Positions 25,626 to 34,922 of a stretch of 64,000 nucleotides of DNA are shown here, piece after piece. Every line of letters begins with the position of its first letter. The first letter of the stretch is position 1. This DNA is from Burkholderiales bacterium (GTDB taxonomy: Bacteria; Pseudomonadota; Gammaproteobacteria; Burkholderiales; SHXO01). Location: assembly GCA_020854105.1 (NCBI GenBank), contig JADZGB010000031.1, positions 1-64,000 on the forward strand, written 5' to 3'. The notes under the pieces are model-generated. The model was not told the DNA's origin, ran no database searches, and worked only from the letters and a program-made list of their open reading frames with translations. A program made the translations under genes and the position numbers.

Positions 25626-27821
25626 TCAGAGCTTCACTTCGAGTGTGCCGAGGAATACGCGCGAGGTTCCGGGAATCACGTGTCCCGCGTACACGGTCTC
25701 GTAGTGCACGGTGTCGAACAGGTTGAGCACGTTCAGGCGCAGTGTGTAGCGCGGCTGCACGTAGCTGAGCATCGCGTCCCAGCGGATGTAGCCCGGGGCG
25801 AAATTGGTGTTGGCGTTGCTGCCGTAGCGCTTGCCCACGGCATTGAAGCCGCCGCCGACCTGCCAGCCGTGCGGTAGCCGGTACACGGTCCACAGGTTCG
25901 CCGTGTAGGGCGGCGTGTACAGCGGCCAGTTGCCCTCGTCCGCGGCGTTGATCGATTCGTCGATCCGCGCGTGCATGAGCGCCACTCCGCCGAACACCTC
26001 CCACCTGGGCGTGATGCGCCCGGCCGCCTCGAATTCGATGCCGTCGGTATGGCGGCGTCCGGACAGCAGGAACTCGTCTGCCACCAGCGGATCGGTGTTG
26101 CGCTCGTGCGTCTTCTCCGTCCTGAACAGCGCCGCGCGCAGCGACAGGCCGCGCGCAAGATCCCACTTGGCGCCGATCTCGAAGTTGCGGCTCTTCTCGG
26201 GCGGAGTGTTGCTGCCGCGTACGTCCAGCGAGTACAGCTCGGCCGAGGGGTTGAACGAGGTGCCGTAGGCGACGTAGTAGGTCTGCACCGGATCGGGCTG
26301 GTAGATCAGACCGGTGCGATAGCTCACGACGCTGTCGGTGCGGCTCAGCGGGCCGAGCGGCTCCGCGCGCTCGTAGTCGGCGTCGAGGCGATCCCAGCGC
26401 AGCCCGAGCAGGACCTTCCAGCCAGGCAGGAACTGCACGATGTCCTGCAGGTACAGACCGATGCTGTCGGACTCGTAGTTCACCTCGCCGGTGCGCGTCC
26501 TGGTGAAGAAGCCCGCAGGCAATGCCGGATAGGGATCCGGATCGCCGACCGTGGTAGCGGGGATCGCGCCGGTGGGTGCGTAGTTCCAGCGCCTGGCATC
26601 CTCCCAGCTCAGCTCCATGCCGGCGAGCAGCAGATGTTCGAGGCGGCCGGTGCTGAATTTCGCGTCGAGGTCGGTCTGGCTGGTCACCGGCGTCTCGTCG
26701 CCGCCGCGCGCCTGACGCTGGCGGTTCACCGCGGTGGCATCGGTCACCACCGTGGTCCCGCCCGGCAGCCTGGGCACCGAGGTCCACAGATCGCGTTCGT
26801 AATCGGCGGCGCGCAGCGCGGTGCGCACCGACACGTCGGGCGAGAAGCGATAGATCGCCGAAGCGGTCGCGATGCGGGTCTCGTAGCGCTCGTAGGCCCC
26901 GTTGGCGAAGCCGTAGAAGCGATCGACCGGAACGTCGAGGGGGCGCTGGCGGAAGAACGGCACGCCGAAGTCGGGCACGTTGTCCTCCTTCAGGTAGAAG
27001 AAGGACAGCCCCAGTTCCAGTGGCGTTCCCATGCCCCAGGTGAGGGCCGGGGCCACGCCCCAGCGCTCGTAGTGCGGGCCGTCGCCGCGGAAGCTGTCGG
27101 CATCGTGCACCATGGCGTTCACGCGCAGGCCGCTGGTCGCACCGACGGCCTTGTTCAGATCCACCGTCGCGCGGCTGTACCCGTGGCTGCCCAGTGTGGC
27201 GCTGACTTCGTACTCGTCCACGCGCATCGACTGCTTGCTCACCTGGTTCACCACGCCGCCGGTGGAACCGCGACCGAACAGCATGGACGCCGAACCACGC
27301 AGCACGTCGATCTGCTGCGTGTTGAACAGATCGCGGTTGTACTGCGCGACGTCGCGGATGCCGTCCAGGTACAGGTCGCCGTAGATCGGAAAGCCGCGCA
27401 TCGAGAAGTTGTCCCCGATGCGGCCGCCTTCGCCCGCGGCGAAGGTGATGCCAGGTGCATTGCCCAGCGCCTGCTGCAGCGAGGCGTTGCCGCGGTCCAG
27501 ATACACGCTCTGCGGGATCACGGTGAGCGACTGCGGCACGTCGCGCGGGGCCTGCTGCAGCTTGCCCACCGAGGTGATCTCGGGCTGATAGGAGTCGCGC
27601 TCGCGCGTGGCCTCGACATCGACCTGCGGCGTGGTCACTTCCTCCTGGGCTGCCGCCGGCACGGACAGCGCCATGCCGGTGAGCAGCGCCCCGATCGGCA
27701 GCAGCCGCTGCGCGCCGCCGGGATGCACGGCCTGCTTCGGAGGGTCGCCGCATGCGTGGCAGTGCGGCAAGGTTTCGTTTGCGCGGACCGGATACGGTCG
27801 CGGCGATAGGGTCTTTCTCAT
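25626..27821 (-). CDS. TonB-dependent siderophore receptor (Fiu/PiuA-like)
   Basis: 731 residues. After a long N-terminus comes a signal-like segment ([20 protein letters not shown]), a TonB box region ([13 protein letters not shown]), the plug domain ([20 protein letters not shown] ... SMRGFPI ... [25 protein letters not shown]) and the 22-strand barrel ending FLGTLEVKL. The final residue is Leu rather than the usual Phe/Trp. The plug is typical of catecholate siderophore receptors. Followed by piuC in one operon; TonB-ExbBD are encoded upstream on the same strand. It imports ferric siderophores across the outer membrane using proton-motive force. Confidence 0.92.
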   Translation of the reverse strand: MRKTLSPRPYPVRANETLPHCHACGDPPKQAVHPGGAQRLLPIGALLTGMALSVPAAAQEEVTTPQVDVEATRERDSYQPEITSVGKLQQAPRDVPQSLTVIPQSVYLDRGNASLQQALGNAPGITFAAGEGGRIGDNFSMRGFPIYGDLYLDGIRDVAQYNRDLFNTQQIDVLRGSASMLFGRGSTGGVVNQVSKQSMRVDEYEVSATLGSHGYSRATVDLNKAVGATSGLRVNAMVHDADSFRGDGPHYERWGVAPALTWGMGTPLELGLSFFYLKEDNVPDFGVPFFRQRPLDVPVDRFYGFANGAYERYETRIATASAIYRFSPDVSVRTALRAADYERDLWTSVPRLPGGTTVVTDATAVNRQRQARGGDETPVTSQTDLDAKFSTGRLEHLLLAGMELSWEDARRWNYAPTGAIPATTVGDPDPYPALPAGFFTRTRTGEVNYESDSIGLYLQDIVQFLPGWKVLLGLRWDRLDADYERAEPLGPLSRTDSVVSYRTGLIYQPDPVQTYYVAYGTSFNPSAELYSLDVRGSNTPPEKSRNFEIGAKWDLARGLSLRAALFRTEKTHERNTDPLVADEFLLSGRRHTDGIEFEAAGRITPRWEVFGGVALMHARIDESINAADEGNWPLYTPPYTANLWTVYRLPHGWQVGGGFNAVGKRYGSNANTNFAPGYIRWDAMLSYVQPRYTLRLNVLNLFDTVHYETVYAGHVIPGTSRVFLGTLEVKL

Positions 27822-27900
27822 CCCTGTCTCCCATTGTCGTGGTAGAGCGCATCGGCTGGCTACCCGACGGAGCGGGATGGCTGGCTAGCGGAACATGCTG

Positions 27901-27921
27901 GCCGCCCGCAATGCGGACGGC
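27901..27921 (-). other. hairpin after hemP, possible weak terminator or processing site
   Basis: GCCGCCCGC / GCGGACGGC pair with one G-U and a 3-base loop, about 10 bases after the hemP stop codon on the minus strand. No U tract follows, so it may separate hemP from the receptor gene only partially. Confidence 0.35.
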
Positions 27922-27930
27922 GGCGGTCTG

Positions 27931-28125
27931 CTATTTGGTGAGGATCAGTCCTCCCTTGCTGGTCTGGCGCAGCGAGTAGATCTCGCCGTTGTGCTCGATC
28001 ACCAGCTCACGACGTCCCCTGAACAGCTCGCTGCTGGGGACGGCGGGACGCTGCGCGGCCGGGCCGCTTGTCTGCGGCCCCGCCTGCGGCGCCGGCGTCC
28101 GGGACGTGGAGCCGCGATCGTTCAT
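27931..28125 (-). CDS. hemP: hemin uptake protein HemP
   Basis: 64 residues. The C-terminal 28 residues (RRELVIEHNGEIYSLRQTSK then GGLILTK) match the HemP family core, in which a short beta motif ends in LILTK. The N-terminal half is Ser/Pro/Gln-rich and variable, as usual. The ATG overlaps the exbD stop (ATGA at 28122-28125). HemP proteins are small, heme- or iron-responsive and cluster with tonB/exbBD or heme receptors; in Burkholderia relatives HemP activates a heme receptor gene. Confidence 0.85.
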   Translation of the reverse strand: MNDRGSTSRTPAPQAGPQTSGPAAQRPAVPSSELFRGRRELVIEHNGEIYSLRQTSKGGLILTK

Positions 28126-28544
28126 CTGCGCGTCGGCTCGGTGATGAAGGCCAGCCGCGTCACGCCGGTGGTCTGGGCCAGGGCCAGCACTTCGGCGAGC
28201 ACCTGGTACTGGGTGGTGCGTTCCGCGCGCAGGCGCAGCTGCGGCTGGGGATTCTGGCCGCTGATGGTCACGAAGCGGCGTTCGAGTTCGCTCTTCTCGA
28301 TCTTCCGGGAGTCCCAGAACAGCTGACCCTGGCCGTCGATCGTCAGATCGATGCTCTGCGGCGGCGACATGCTGACCTGCGCGGTAGCCTCCGGCAGATC
28401 GACCCGGATCGCATGCGTGAGCAGGGGTGCGGTGACGATGAAGATCACCAGCAGCACGAGCATGACGTCGATGAGCGGGATCATGTTGATCTCGGCCATC
28501 GGGCGCGCGCTGTCGCCCTCGGAGAACCCGCCGAATGCCATCAT
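28122..28544 (-). CDS. exbD: biopolymer transport protein ExbD
   Basis: 140 residues. N-terminal cytoplasmic stretch, one TM helix with the conserved pore Asp (MAEINMIPLIDVMLVLLVIFI), then a periplasmic domain. With ExbB it forms the proton-driven motor that energises TonB. Start overlaps the exbB stop by ATGA (28541-28544). Confidence 0.95.
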   Translation of the reverse strand: MMAFGGFSEGDSARPMAEINMIPLIDVMLVLLVIFIVTAPLLTHAIRVDLPEATAQVSMSPPQSIDLTIDGQGQLFWDSRKIEKSELERRFVTISGQNPQPQLRLRAERTTQYQVLAEVLALAQTTGVTRLAFITEPTRR

Positions 28545-29263
28545 ACCGCTCCTGCCATGGCACGCCCGCGGGCGCCCGCGACCTTCGATCCGGTCACCAG
28601 GAAGGCCTGGACGTCGTGCGCGAAACCGTCCAGTTCGGCCAGCAGCAGGCGATTCGAGCGCACGAATGCGTTGTAGGCCAGCACGGCCGGAATCGCCACC
28701 GCCAGACCCAGAGCGGTCATGATCAGCGCCTCGCCCACTGGACCGGCCACCGCGTCCAGTGAGGCCTTGCCGCTGAATCCGATCGCGAGCAGCGCGTGGT
28801 AGATGCCCCACACCGTGCCGAACAGTCCGACGAAGGGCGCCGAACTGCCCACCGATGCGAGCACGGTGAGGCCGGATTCGGAGTGCGCGGTTTCCTGCGT
28901 CATCGCACGCCGGATGGCGCGCGTGATGAACTCGTCGTGCCCCGCCCCCTTGGCAATGCTGATGGCGGACGACTTGTCCCAGTGCGTCTGGGCCGCGATG
29001 CCCTGCACAGCCAGCCGCCCGAACGGCTCCTGCGCAGGGTTCCTGGTGAGATCGGCCGCGACCTGGTCGAGAGAGGCAGCGCCCCAGAAGCGGCCGAGGA
29101 ACTCGCGCGACTTGCGCCGCGTCTGCACGTTGCGCACCGACTTGATCAGGATCAGATACCAGCTCGCCACCGACATCACGAGCAGGATGCAAAGAACCGT
29201 AAGGCCGACCGCGTCGGCCTGCGACAGGAAATGGCCGAAGCCCAAACTCGACTGCTGCGTCAT
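28541..29263 (-). CDS. exbB: TonB-system energising protein ExbB (MotA/TolQ/ExbB family)
   Basis: 240 residues. Three TM helices: near 15-37, then the conserved GLTVLASVGSSAPFVGLFGTVWGIYHAL helix and the EALIMTALGLAVAIPAVLAYN helix that line the ExbD channel. The start MTQQSSLGFGHFL is four bases after the tonB stop codon (29268). Longer starts upstream would run through the tonB 3' end and were rejected. Confidence 0.95.
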   Translation of the reverse strand: MTQQSSLGFGHFLSQADAVGLTVLCILLVMSVASWYLILIKSVRNVQTRRKSREFLGRFWGAASLDQVAADLTRNPAQEPFGRLAVQGIAAQTHWDKSSAISIAKGAGHDEFITRAIRRAMTQETAHSESGLTVLASVGSSAPFVGLFGTVWGIYHALLAIGFSGKASLDAVAGPVGEALIMTALGLAVAIPAVLAYNAFVRSNRLLLAELDGFAHDVQAFLVTGSKVAGARGRAMAGAV

Positions 29264-29267
29264 CACG

Positions 29268-30086
29268 TCATCCCTTGAGGGTAAACCGGATGGGTACGAG
29301 AACCCATGCATCCACGGGGGACTCGCCCCGCCTGGCCGGCACGAAGCGCCAGCTCTTCACGACATCCTGCGCTGCCTGGTCCAGTCGCGGGAAGCCGCAG
29401 CTTTCCTTCAGTTCCACCTGCGTCGGCTCCCCCGAGGAGGTCACGAACACGCGCAGCATCACCAGCCCCTCCTCGCCCATGCGCCGAGACACGAGGGGGT
29501 AGCGCGGCTTGGGATTGCGCAGGTAGTCGGCCGAATACAGCGGCTGCGTTGCCGGCCTCTCCTGGACCATCGGCGGCGCGGGCTGCGGCTGCGGCGGCGC
29601 GGGCACCTGGGCGACCGGTGCGGGAACCGGCGCGGGCGGCCGCGCCACCGTGTCCACCGCAGGCACGGACAGCACGGGTACAGGGGGCGCCGTCTCGCGC
29701 AAGGGCGGTGGCGGCTCCGGCTCTGGTGCGCGCTCGATGGGGGGCGGCTGTGCGGGCGTGGTCGCCACGGCAACCGGCTCCTCGGGTGGCGCCAGGGGGG
29801 CGACCGGCGTGGGCACGCTCGTGGCTGGCGGGACCGGCTGCACGGGCGGCATGGAGACGCGCCGCACCGGCGGTGTCACCTCGGCCTGGGGCAGCGGCCG
29901 GGCCTGCACGTCGGGCTCGGGCGGCGGCGCGGGAAGCAGCGCCACCAGGATCGGTTCGGGCAGGCGTTGCGGCTGCAGGACGATCTGCGCCAAGCCCAGC
30001 GCAAGGGCGGCGTGTGCGGCGAGCACGCCCAACAGTGCGCCCGGCGAGCGCAGACCGGCGTCTGGCATCGCCCCTGTGGCTGTCAC
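29268..30086 (-). CDS. tonB: energy-transducing protein TonB
   Basis: 272 residues from a GTG start (GTG preceded by GGGGAGAGGG). N-terminal TM anchor (LLGVLAAHAALALGLAQIVL) contains the conserved His of TonB anchors. A very long proline-rich periplasmic linker (about 60-185, many PPP/PEP) spans to the outer membrane. The C-terminal domain is complete: YLRNPKPRYPLVSRRMGEEG, LRVFVTSSGEP, SCGFPRLDQAAQDVVKSWRF, VPIRFTLKG. First gene of tonB-exbB-exbD-hemP; a Fur box overlaps its promoter. Confidence 0.93.
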   Translation of the reverse strand: MTATGAMPDAGLRSPGALLGVLAAHAALALGLAQIVLQPQRLPEPILVALLPAPPPEPDVQARPLPQAEVTPPVRRVSMPPVQPVPPATSVPTPVAPLAPPEEPVAVATTPAQPPPIERAPEPEPPPPLRETAPPVPVLSVPAVDTVARPPAPVPAPVAQVPAPPQPQPAPPMVQERPATQPLYSADYLRNPKPRYPLVSRRMGEEGLVMLRVFVTSSGEPTQVELKESCGFPRLDQAAQDVVKSWRFVPARRGESPVDAWVLVPIRFTLKG

Positions 30087-30106
30087 CGGCCCTCTCCCCT
30101 CGCACA

Positions 30107-30125
30107 CATAATGAGAATGATTATC
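30107..30125. promoter_or_regulatory. Fur box upstream of tonB
   Basis: CATAATGAGAATGATTATC matches the 19-bp Fur consensus at 16 positions. It lies 21 bases before the tonB start, so iron-loaded Fur would repress the tonB-exbB-exbD-hemP operon and probably the downstream receptor genes. Confidence 0.85.
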
Positions 30126-30194
30126 GTATGCATCAGATCGGGCCGTCAACCGGAACCGCCGCCCGATGCCCGGCAAACATTCGGGAGCGGCCCC

Positions 30195-31415
30195 TCAGGC
30201 CGCGCTGCGCGCGCCCTTGGTGTTTGCCCGGATGAAGCTGGCCATGCGCTCGATGCCCGCGCGTATCGCCTCGTTCGAGGCGGCATAGCTGAAGCGGACG
30301 TGCTGCCCCTCGTTGGGCACGCGCGGCCCGAAGTGGATGTCGGCGAGCACGGCGACGCCCGCCTCGTTGAGCAGGCGCGCGCGAAATTCCTCCGAGTCCT
30401 TGACGCCGATCATGGTGCAGGCATCGGTCACGTTGGGCCACACGTAGAAGGCGCCTCCCGGGGACTGGCAGGTCACGCCGGGCACCTCGTTGAGCAGGCC
30501 GACGATGAGGTTGCGCCGCTCGCAGAAGATGTCGCGCATGCGCCGGGCATCGTCCTGGGGTCCGTCCAGCGCCTCGACCGCCGCCCACTGGCTGATCTGC
30601 GATGCGCATGACTCGGTGTTGGTGATCCAGGTGGTGAAGTACGGGGCCAGCTTCCGGTTGGCGACGAAGCCCAGCCGCCAGCCTGTCATCGCCCAGGTCT
30701 TGGAGCAGCCGTCGGAGATGATGGTGCGTTCGAGCATGCCGGGCAGCGATGCGATCGAGGTGAATTGCCCGTCGTAGACCAGCCGTCCGTAGATCTCGTC
30801 GGCGTACACCCACACCTGTTCGTGCCTGCGCAGGACCTCGGCGATGGCCTCCAGCTCCTTGCGCGAAATGATGCCGCCGGTGGGGTTGTGCGGAGAATTG
30901 AGGATCAGCAGCTTCGTCCTCGGCGTGATCCTGTCGGCCAGTTCCTGGGGGTCGAAGTTGAACGCCCGCGACTCGCGCAGATGGATCGGCACCGGTACCG
31001 CGCCGTTTGCCCGGATCTGCGATTCGTAGATGGGGAAGCCCGGATTGGGGTAGATCACCTCGTCGCCCGCACCGTAGTCGGTCACGGACAGGACGGTGTA
31101 GCCGATGAAGGGCTTGGCCCCCGCCCCCACGACCACGTCGCCGGCATCGATCTCGATGCCGCGCGTGCGCGCGATGTCGCGCACCACCGCCTCGCGCAGT
31201 TCGACGATGCCGGCCGAAGGCGTATAGCCGTGTCTGCCCTCGCGGATCGCCTTCACCGCCGCGTCCTGGATGTTGACCGGAGTGTGGAAATCGGGCTGGC
31301 CGATGCAGAAGGACAGGATGTCGCGTCCCTCCCGGATCAGTCTGTTGACGTCGGCGAGAACGACGAAGGCGTTCTCGGTGCCCAGTTCACGGGCGCGGCG
31401 GCTCACGTCAGCCAT
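30195..31415 (-). CDS. pyridoxal-phosphate aminotransferase (class I/II, AspC/AlaA-like)
   Basis: 406 residues, usual size. Fold-type I features: GAGAKPFIGYT, NSPHNPTGGIISR, DEIYGRLVYDG, and the PLP lysine in SDGCSKTWAMTGWRLGFVAN; a late Arg (HVRFSYA) binds the alpha-carboxylate. Probably transfers amino groups between amino and 2-oxo acids, e.g. aspartate, alanine or valine type. Start MADVSRRAREL at 31415; longer starts are not conserved. The alpha/beta hydrolase gene lies upstream on the same strand, 159 bp apart. Confidence 0.9.
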   Translation of the reverse strand: MADVSRRARELGTENAFVVLADVNRLIREGRDILSFCIGQPDFHTPVNIQDAAVKAIREGRHGYTPSAGIVELREAVVRDIARTRGIEIDAGDVVVGAGAKPFIGYTVLSVTDYGAGDEVIYPNPGFPIYESQIRANGAVPVPIHLRESRAFNFDPQELADRITPRTKLLILNSPHNPTGGIISRKELEAIAEVLRRHEQVWVYADEIYGRLVYDGQFTSIASLPGMLERTIISDGCSKTWAMTGWRLGFVANRKLAPYFTTWITNTESCASQISQWAAVEALDGPQDDARRMRDIFCERRNLIVGLLNEVPGVTCQSPGGAFYVWPNVTDACTMIGVKDSEEFRARLLNEAGVAVLADIHFGPRVPNEGQHVRFSYAASNEAIRAGIERMASFIRANTKGARSAA

Positions 31416-31574
31416 GGGGAATCTCTCGAAAGGAAGTGCCGGGGCGAAGCTGGCCGCCCTGCATGTGATCGTCGTGAGGACCGCGACGGCAAAGCGTACG
31501 GCCCCTGCGTCGCCGGATCTTACAGCACATCCGCCTCGGCCGACCCGGCCGCTGCGCACCGCGGCAGCTGCCTG

Positions 31575-32294
31575 CTACGCCTCCAGCCAGTGGCGCAGCG
31601 CCGCGTTCACCTCGGCGGGACGTTCCAGCGTGGACAGATGGCCGCAGTCCTCGATGATCTCGAGGCGCGCGTGCGGCACCGCGCTAGCCATTTCCTCGTG
31701 CAGGCTCACCCGGGTGATGGCATCCTGCCGGCCGCACAGCAGGAGCACGGGACAGTCGATCGTGCGCAGCACGGGGCGGAAGTCCACGCGCGACATGATG
31801 GCGTTCTGCTGGCGCAGGTAGGCGGGAATGCCGGTGCGATCGGCCATTTCCTGGATGGTGCGCACGAGTTGCTCGTCGGACTGCCGCGAGATGTGCACCA
31901 GCAGCGGCAGCATGCGCCGGTTCACCGGCGCAAAGCCCCTTGCCGCCTCGGCGATGCGCATCAGCGTGCGCCGCCGTTCGATCTCGTCGGGAGAATCGGG
32001 GCGCGCCCGTGTATCGAGCAGCGCCAGCCGCGTGACGCGTGCGGGCGCCTGGCGCATGATCTCGAGCGCGACGTAGCCGCCCATGGACAGGCCCGCGAGC
32101 GCGAACCGCCCTGCCGGCGCCTCGTCGAGCACGCGCTGCGCCATGGCCTGCATGCTGTCGTCCCGGGTAAGATCGGCCACCCAGGGCTCGCACGCGTCGG
32201 CAAGGCCCGCCACCTGCGGCGCCCACAGCGCACCATCGCACAGCAGGCCGGGCAGCAGCACCAGCGCGGGCCTCATCGCGGCCTCGTCATGCAT
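31575..32294 (-). CDS. alpha/beta hydrolase
   Basis: 239 residues, cytoplasmic. Nucleophile elbow GLSMGG (Ser), acid in LLCGRQDAITR, catalytic His in DCGHLSTLERP, oxyanion-region LLPGLLCDGALW. The sequence resembles the 3-oxoadipate enol-lactonase/carboxylesterase group of small hydrolases. An internal ATG at 32276 (MRPALVLLPG) is an equally good start. Substrate unknown. Confidence 0.85.
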   Translation of the reverse strand: MHDEAAMRPALVLLPGLLCDGALWAPQVAGLADACEPWVADLTRDDSMQAMAQRVLDEAPAGRFALAGLSMGGYVALEIMRQAPARVTRLALLDTRARPDSPDEIERRRTLMRIAEAARGFAPVNRRMLPLLVHISRQSDEQLVRTIQEMADRTGIPAYLRQQNAIMSRVDFRPVLRTIDCPVLLLCGRQDAITRVSLHEEMASAVPHARLEIIEDCGHLSTLERPAEVNAALRHWLEA

Positions 32295-32364
32295 TTCCGG
32301 GCGGCTCGTCCCTGCCGGGCCACGGATCGATGACGTTCAATGCGAACACCGGCAACGCCGCCAC

Positions 32365-32424
32365 TCCCGCAACGCAATCCCCGCAACACAATTTCCGCAA
32401 TGCAATCGCATCCCGCAACGCAGT
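32365..32424. repeat. four degenerate 13-18 bp repeats (YCCGCAAYGCAA) before the sensor kinase gene
   Basis: TCCCGCAACGCAA, TCCCCGCAACACAA, TTTCCGCAATGCAA and a last copy TCCCGCAACGCAG occur in a row in the 247-bp gap (32295-32541) between the hydrolase and kinase genes. The rest of the gap shows no gene. Confidence 0.7.
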
Positions 32425-32541
32425 CCCACAGCGCCGGAGCGTATCATGCCCTGCGGGGCAGCCAGCCCGCGGAATGCGGATTCACGTGGCGTTCATGTTC
32501 ATTCCATTCGCGACCGCCATGCGGTCGCCCTTTATCGGCTC

Positions 32542-34158
32542 ATGCTGCGCAGGAGACTGACGCTCGCGCTCGCGCTCCTCGCCGCCGCCGCCGTGCTCGG
32601 GTGCATCGTCGCGCTGTGGGCGGTGGGCATGGCGGACCACCAGGTCAGGCGCGGGCGCGTGGCGAGCGACATCCACGACGGCTTCATCCAGCTCTCGGCC
32701 AACAAGCAGCGCCTGCGCACCTGGGTGTCGCAGGCCCAGCTCAATGCCGGGGCCGACCCCGCGCAGCGCGAGCGCCTGCTGGTGGAGATGCGCGCCACGC
32801 TCGAGCGCCTGCGCCTGCTGGCGCAGCAGGCGCGCGATCTCGACGCAGACACGGCCGGTCCCGAGCATCTGCAGCGGCAGGACGCGCTCGGCGTGCTGGG
32901 CAGGAGCCTGGACAGCCTGGAGCGGACCATCGCCACGGTGCGCCCCCTGCCTCCCGGAACCGACGCCCGCGCCGCCTGGGACGCGCTCACCGTGGTGTTC
33001 GACATTTCCGATGGCCGCAACCTGCGCACCCTGCTCGCGCAGAGCATCGCACGCGAGTCGACCGCGGTGGTGCGCGAGCGCCGGGCGGCCGATGGCACGC
33101 TGCGCTGGACGCGCGTGATCTGGATGGCTGCCGCCGCCACGCTGGCGATTGCGGCCCTGCTGCTCGCTGCCTGGTTCACGCGCGCGCTGCGCCGTCCGCT
33201 CGATCAGCTCACCGAAGGCGCGCAGGCGCTGCAGCGTGGCGAGCTCGGCTATCGGATTCCGGCCACCGGCACGGACGAGTTCGCGATGGTGGCGCGCAGC
33301 GTCAATGCCATGGCAGCGGAGCTGGAGGTGCACCGCGAGCACGAGGCACGGGCCCGGCAGCGGCTGGAGGAGCTGGTGCACGCCCGCACCGCCGAGCTGC
33401 AGGGCGCGCTGGAAGTGCTGCAGCAGGTCGATGCGCGCCGGCGCCGGCTGTTCGCCGATATCAGCCACGAATTGCGCACGCCGACCACCGCGATCCGCGG
33501 CGAGGCGGAGATCGCCCTGCGCGGACGCGACAAGCCGATCGCGGACTACAAGGCGGTGCTGCAGCGAATCGTGGAGGTCGCGCGCCAGCTCACCCTGGTC
33601 ATCGACGATCTGCTCACCATGGCACGCAGCGACATCGACGCACTGTCGTTCGATCGTCGCCCCGTCGACCTGTCGGGACCGCTGGACGAGGCACTGGCGC
33701 AGGCCCAGGCGATGGCACACGAGCGCCACGTCCAGGTGGCGCTCGTGTCAGTCCCGCCCGCGCTGCCGGTGATGGGCGATGCGACGCGCCTGCGTCAGCT
33801 GCTCATGCTGCTGCTCGACAACGCGGTCCGCTACTCGGGCGCGGGCGACACGGTGCGCGTGCACGTGCGCCGGGTGCAGGACGAGTCCGACGCAGGGCAC
33901 GCCCAGGTGCAGGTGATCGACCAGGGCATCGGCATCGCGCTCGAGGATCTGCCGCGCGTGTTCGAGCGCAGCTTCCGCGGCGACGGCGCGCGGCGCCATC
34001 GCGCCGACGGCACCGGACTGGGGCTGTCCATCGGCCGTGCGCTGGCACGCGCGCATGGCGGCGAGATCGGCATCGAGAGCGAACCGGGGCGGGGCACCAC
34101 GGTGACGCTGCGCCTGCCGCTCCTGCAGCCCGTCGCCATGCAGGCCGCCACCGAATGA
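32542..34158 (+). CDS. sensor histidine kinase of a two-component system
   Basis: 538 residues, inner membrane. TM1 at about 5-29, periplasmic sensor region to about 190, TM2 about 192-214, HAMP domain (RRPLDQLTEGAQALQRGEL), coiled coil, then HisKA with phospho-acceptor His309 in ISHELRTPTTAIRGE, N-box LLLDNAVRYS, G-boxes VIDQGIGI and DGTGLGLSIGRALARAHGG. Start ATG at 32542 (MLRRRLTLAL). It precedes its response regulator, with which it overlaps by ATGA. The signal is unknown. Confidence 0.93.
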   Translation: MLRRRLTLALALLAAAAVLGCIVALWAVGMADHQVRRGRVASDIHDGFIQLSANKQRLRTWVSQAQLNAGADPAQRERLLVEMRATLERLRLLAQQARDLDADTAGPEHLQRQDALGVLGRSLDSLERTIATVRPLPPGTDARAAWDALTVVFDISDGRNLRTLLAQSIARESTAVVRERRAADGTLRWTRVIWMAAAATLAIAALLLAAWFTRALRRPLDQLTEGAQALQRGELGYRIPATGTDEFAMVARSVNAMAAELEVHREHEARARQRLEELVHARTAELQGALEVLQQVDARRRRLFADISHELRTPTTAIRGEAEIALRGRDKPIADYKAVLQRIVEVARQLTLVIDDLLTMARSDIDALSFDRRPVDLSGPLDEALAQAQAMAHERHVQVALVSVPPALPVMGDATRLRQLLMLLLDNAVRYSGAGDTVRVHVRRVQDESDAGHAQVQVIDQGIGIALEDLPRVFERSFRGDGARRHRADGTGLGLSIGRALARAHGGEIGIESEPGRGTTVTLRLPLLQPVAMQAATE

Positions 34159-34874
34159 ACATCCTGGTCATCGAAGACGACGCCCGCATCTCGGATTTCC
34201 TCGAGCGCGGCCTGCGCGCCGAAGGCCACCAAGTGCAGCTGGCGCGCACCGGCCCCGAAGGTCTGGCCCTGGCGCGCGAGGCCGCCCGGCTGCGCCGGGA
34301 CGGCAGCGGCGCCACCGTCATCCTGCTCGACGTGATGCTGCCCGGCATGACCGGGCTCGAGGTGTGCCAGAGGCTGCGCGCGGAACAGGTGCACCTGCCG
34401 ATGCTCATGCTCACCGCGCTGGGCACGCTGGAGGACCGCGTCACCGGCCTGCGGCTGGGGGCGGACGACTACCTGACCAAGCCCTTCGAGTTCGAGGAGC
34501 TGCTCGCGCGCATCGAGGCGCTGGCGCGGCGCGGTCGGGAGCAGTTGCCGGCCGCCGGCGCCCGGCTGGTGGTGGCCGATCTCGTCCTCGACCGCGAGCG
34601 CGCGCGCGTGAGCCGGGCGGGCACGCCGCTCACCCTGACGGCGCGCGAGCTGGCCCTGCTGGAGCTGCTCATGTCCGCGCCCGGCCGCCTGTTCAGCCGC
34701 GAGCGCATCCTTGTCGAGGTATGGGGCACCAGCGAGGATCCGCTCACCAACGTGGTGGACGTCTACATTCGTCGCCTGCGCAGCAAGATCGACGAGGGGT
34801 TCGAGCGCGCCCTGATCCACACCGTACGCGGGATGGGGTACCGTCTCGAGGACACCGGACCGCCCGCTGCCTGA
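34155..34874 (+). CDS. OmpR/PhoB-family response regulator
   Basis: 239 residues. Receiver domain with acidic pocket (IEDD), phospho-acceptor Asp59 in ILLDVMLPG and Lys109 in YLTKP, then a winged-helix DNA-binding domain (about 140-235; TARELALLELLMSAPGRLFSRERIL, VRGMGYRLED). Start overlaps the kinase stop (ATGA, 34155-34158), so the two are translationally coupled. Kinase-first order is less common than regulator-first. Possible targets include its own promoter or the reductase gene 48 bp downstream. Confidence 0.95.
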   Translation: MNILVIEDDARISDFLERGLRAEGHQVQLARTGPEGLALAREAARLRRDGSGATVILLDVMLPGMTGLEVCQRLRAEQVHLPMLMLTALGTLEDRVTGLRLGADDYLTKPFEFEELLARIEALARRGREQLPAAGARLVVADLVLDRERARVSRAGTPLTLTARELALLELLMSAPGRLFSRERILVEVWGTSEDPLTNVVDVYIRRLRSKIDEGFERALIHTVRGMGYRLEDTGPPAA

Positions 34875-34922
34875 TATCGCAGGCCGGCATCCGGGACCGA
34901 TCTCTCATGAAGGAGTACGAAC

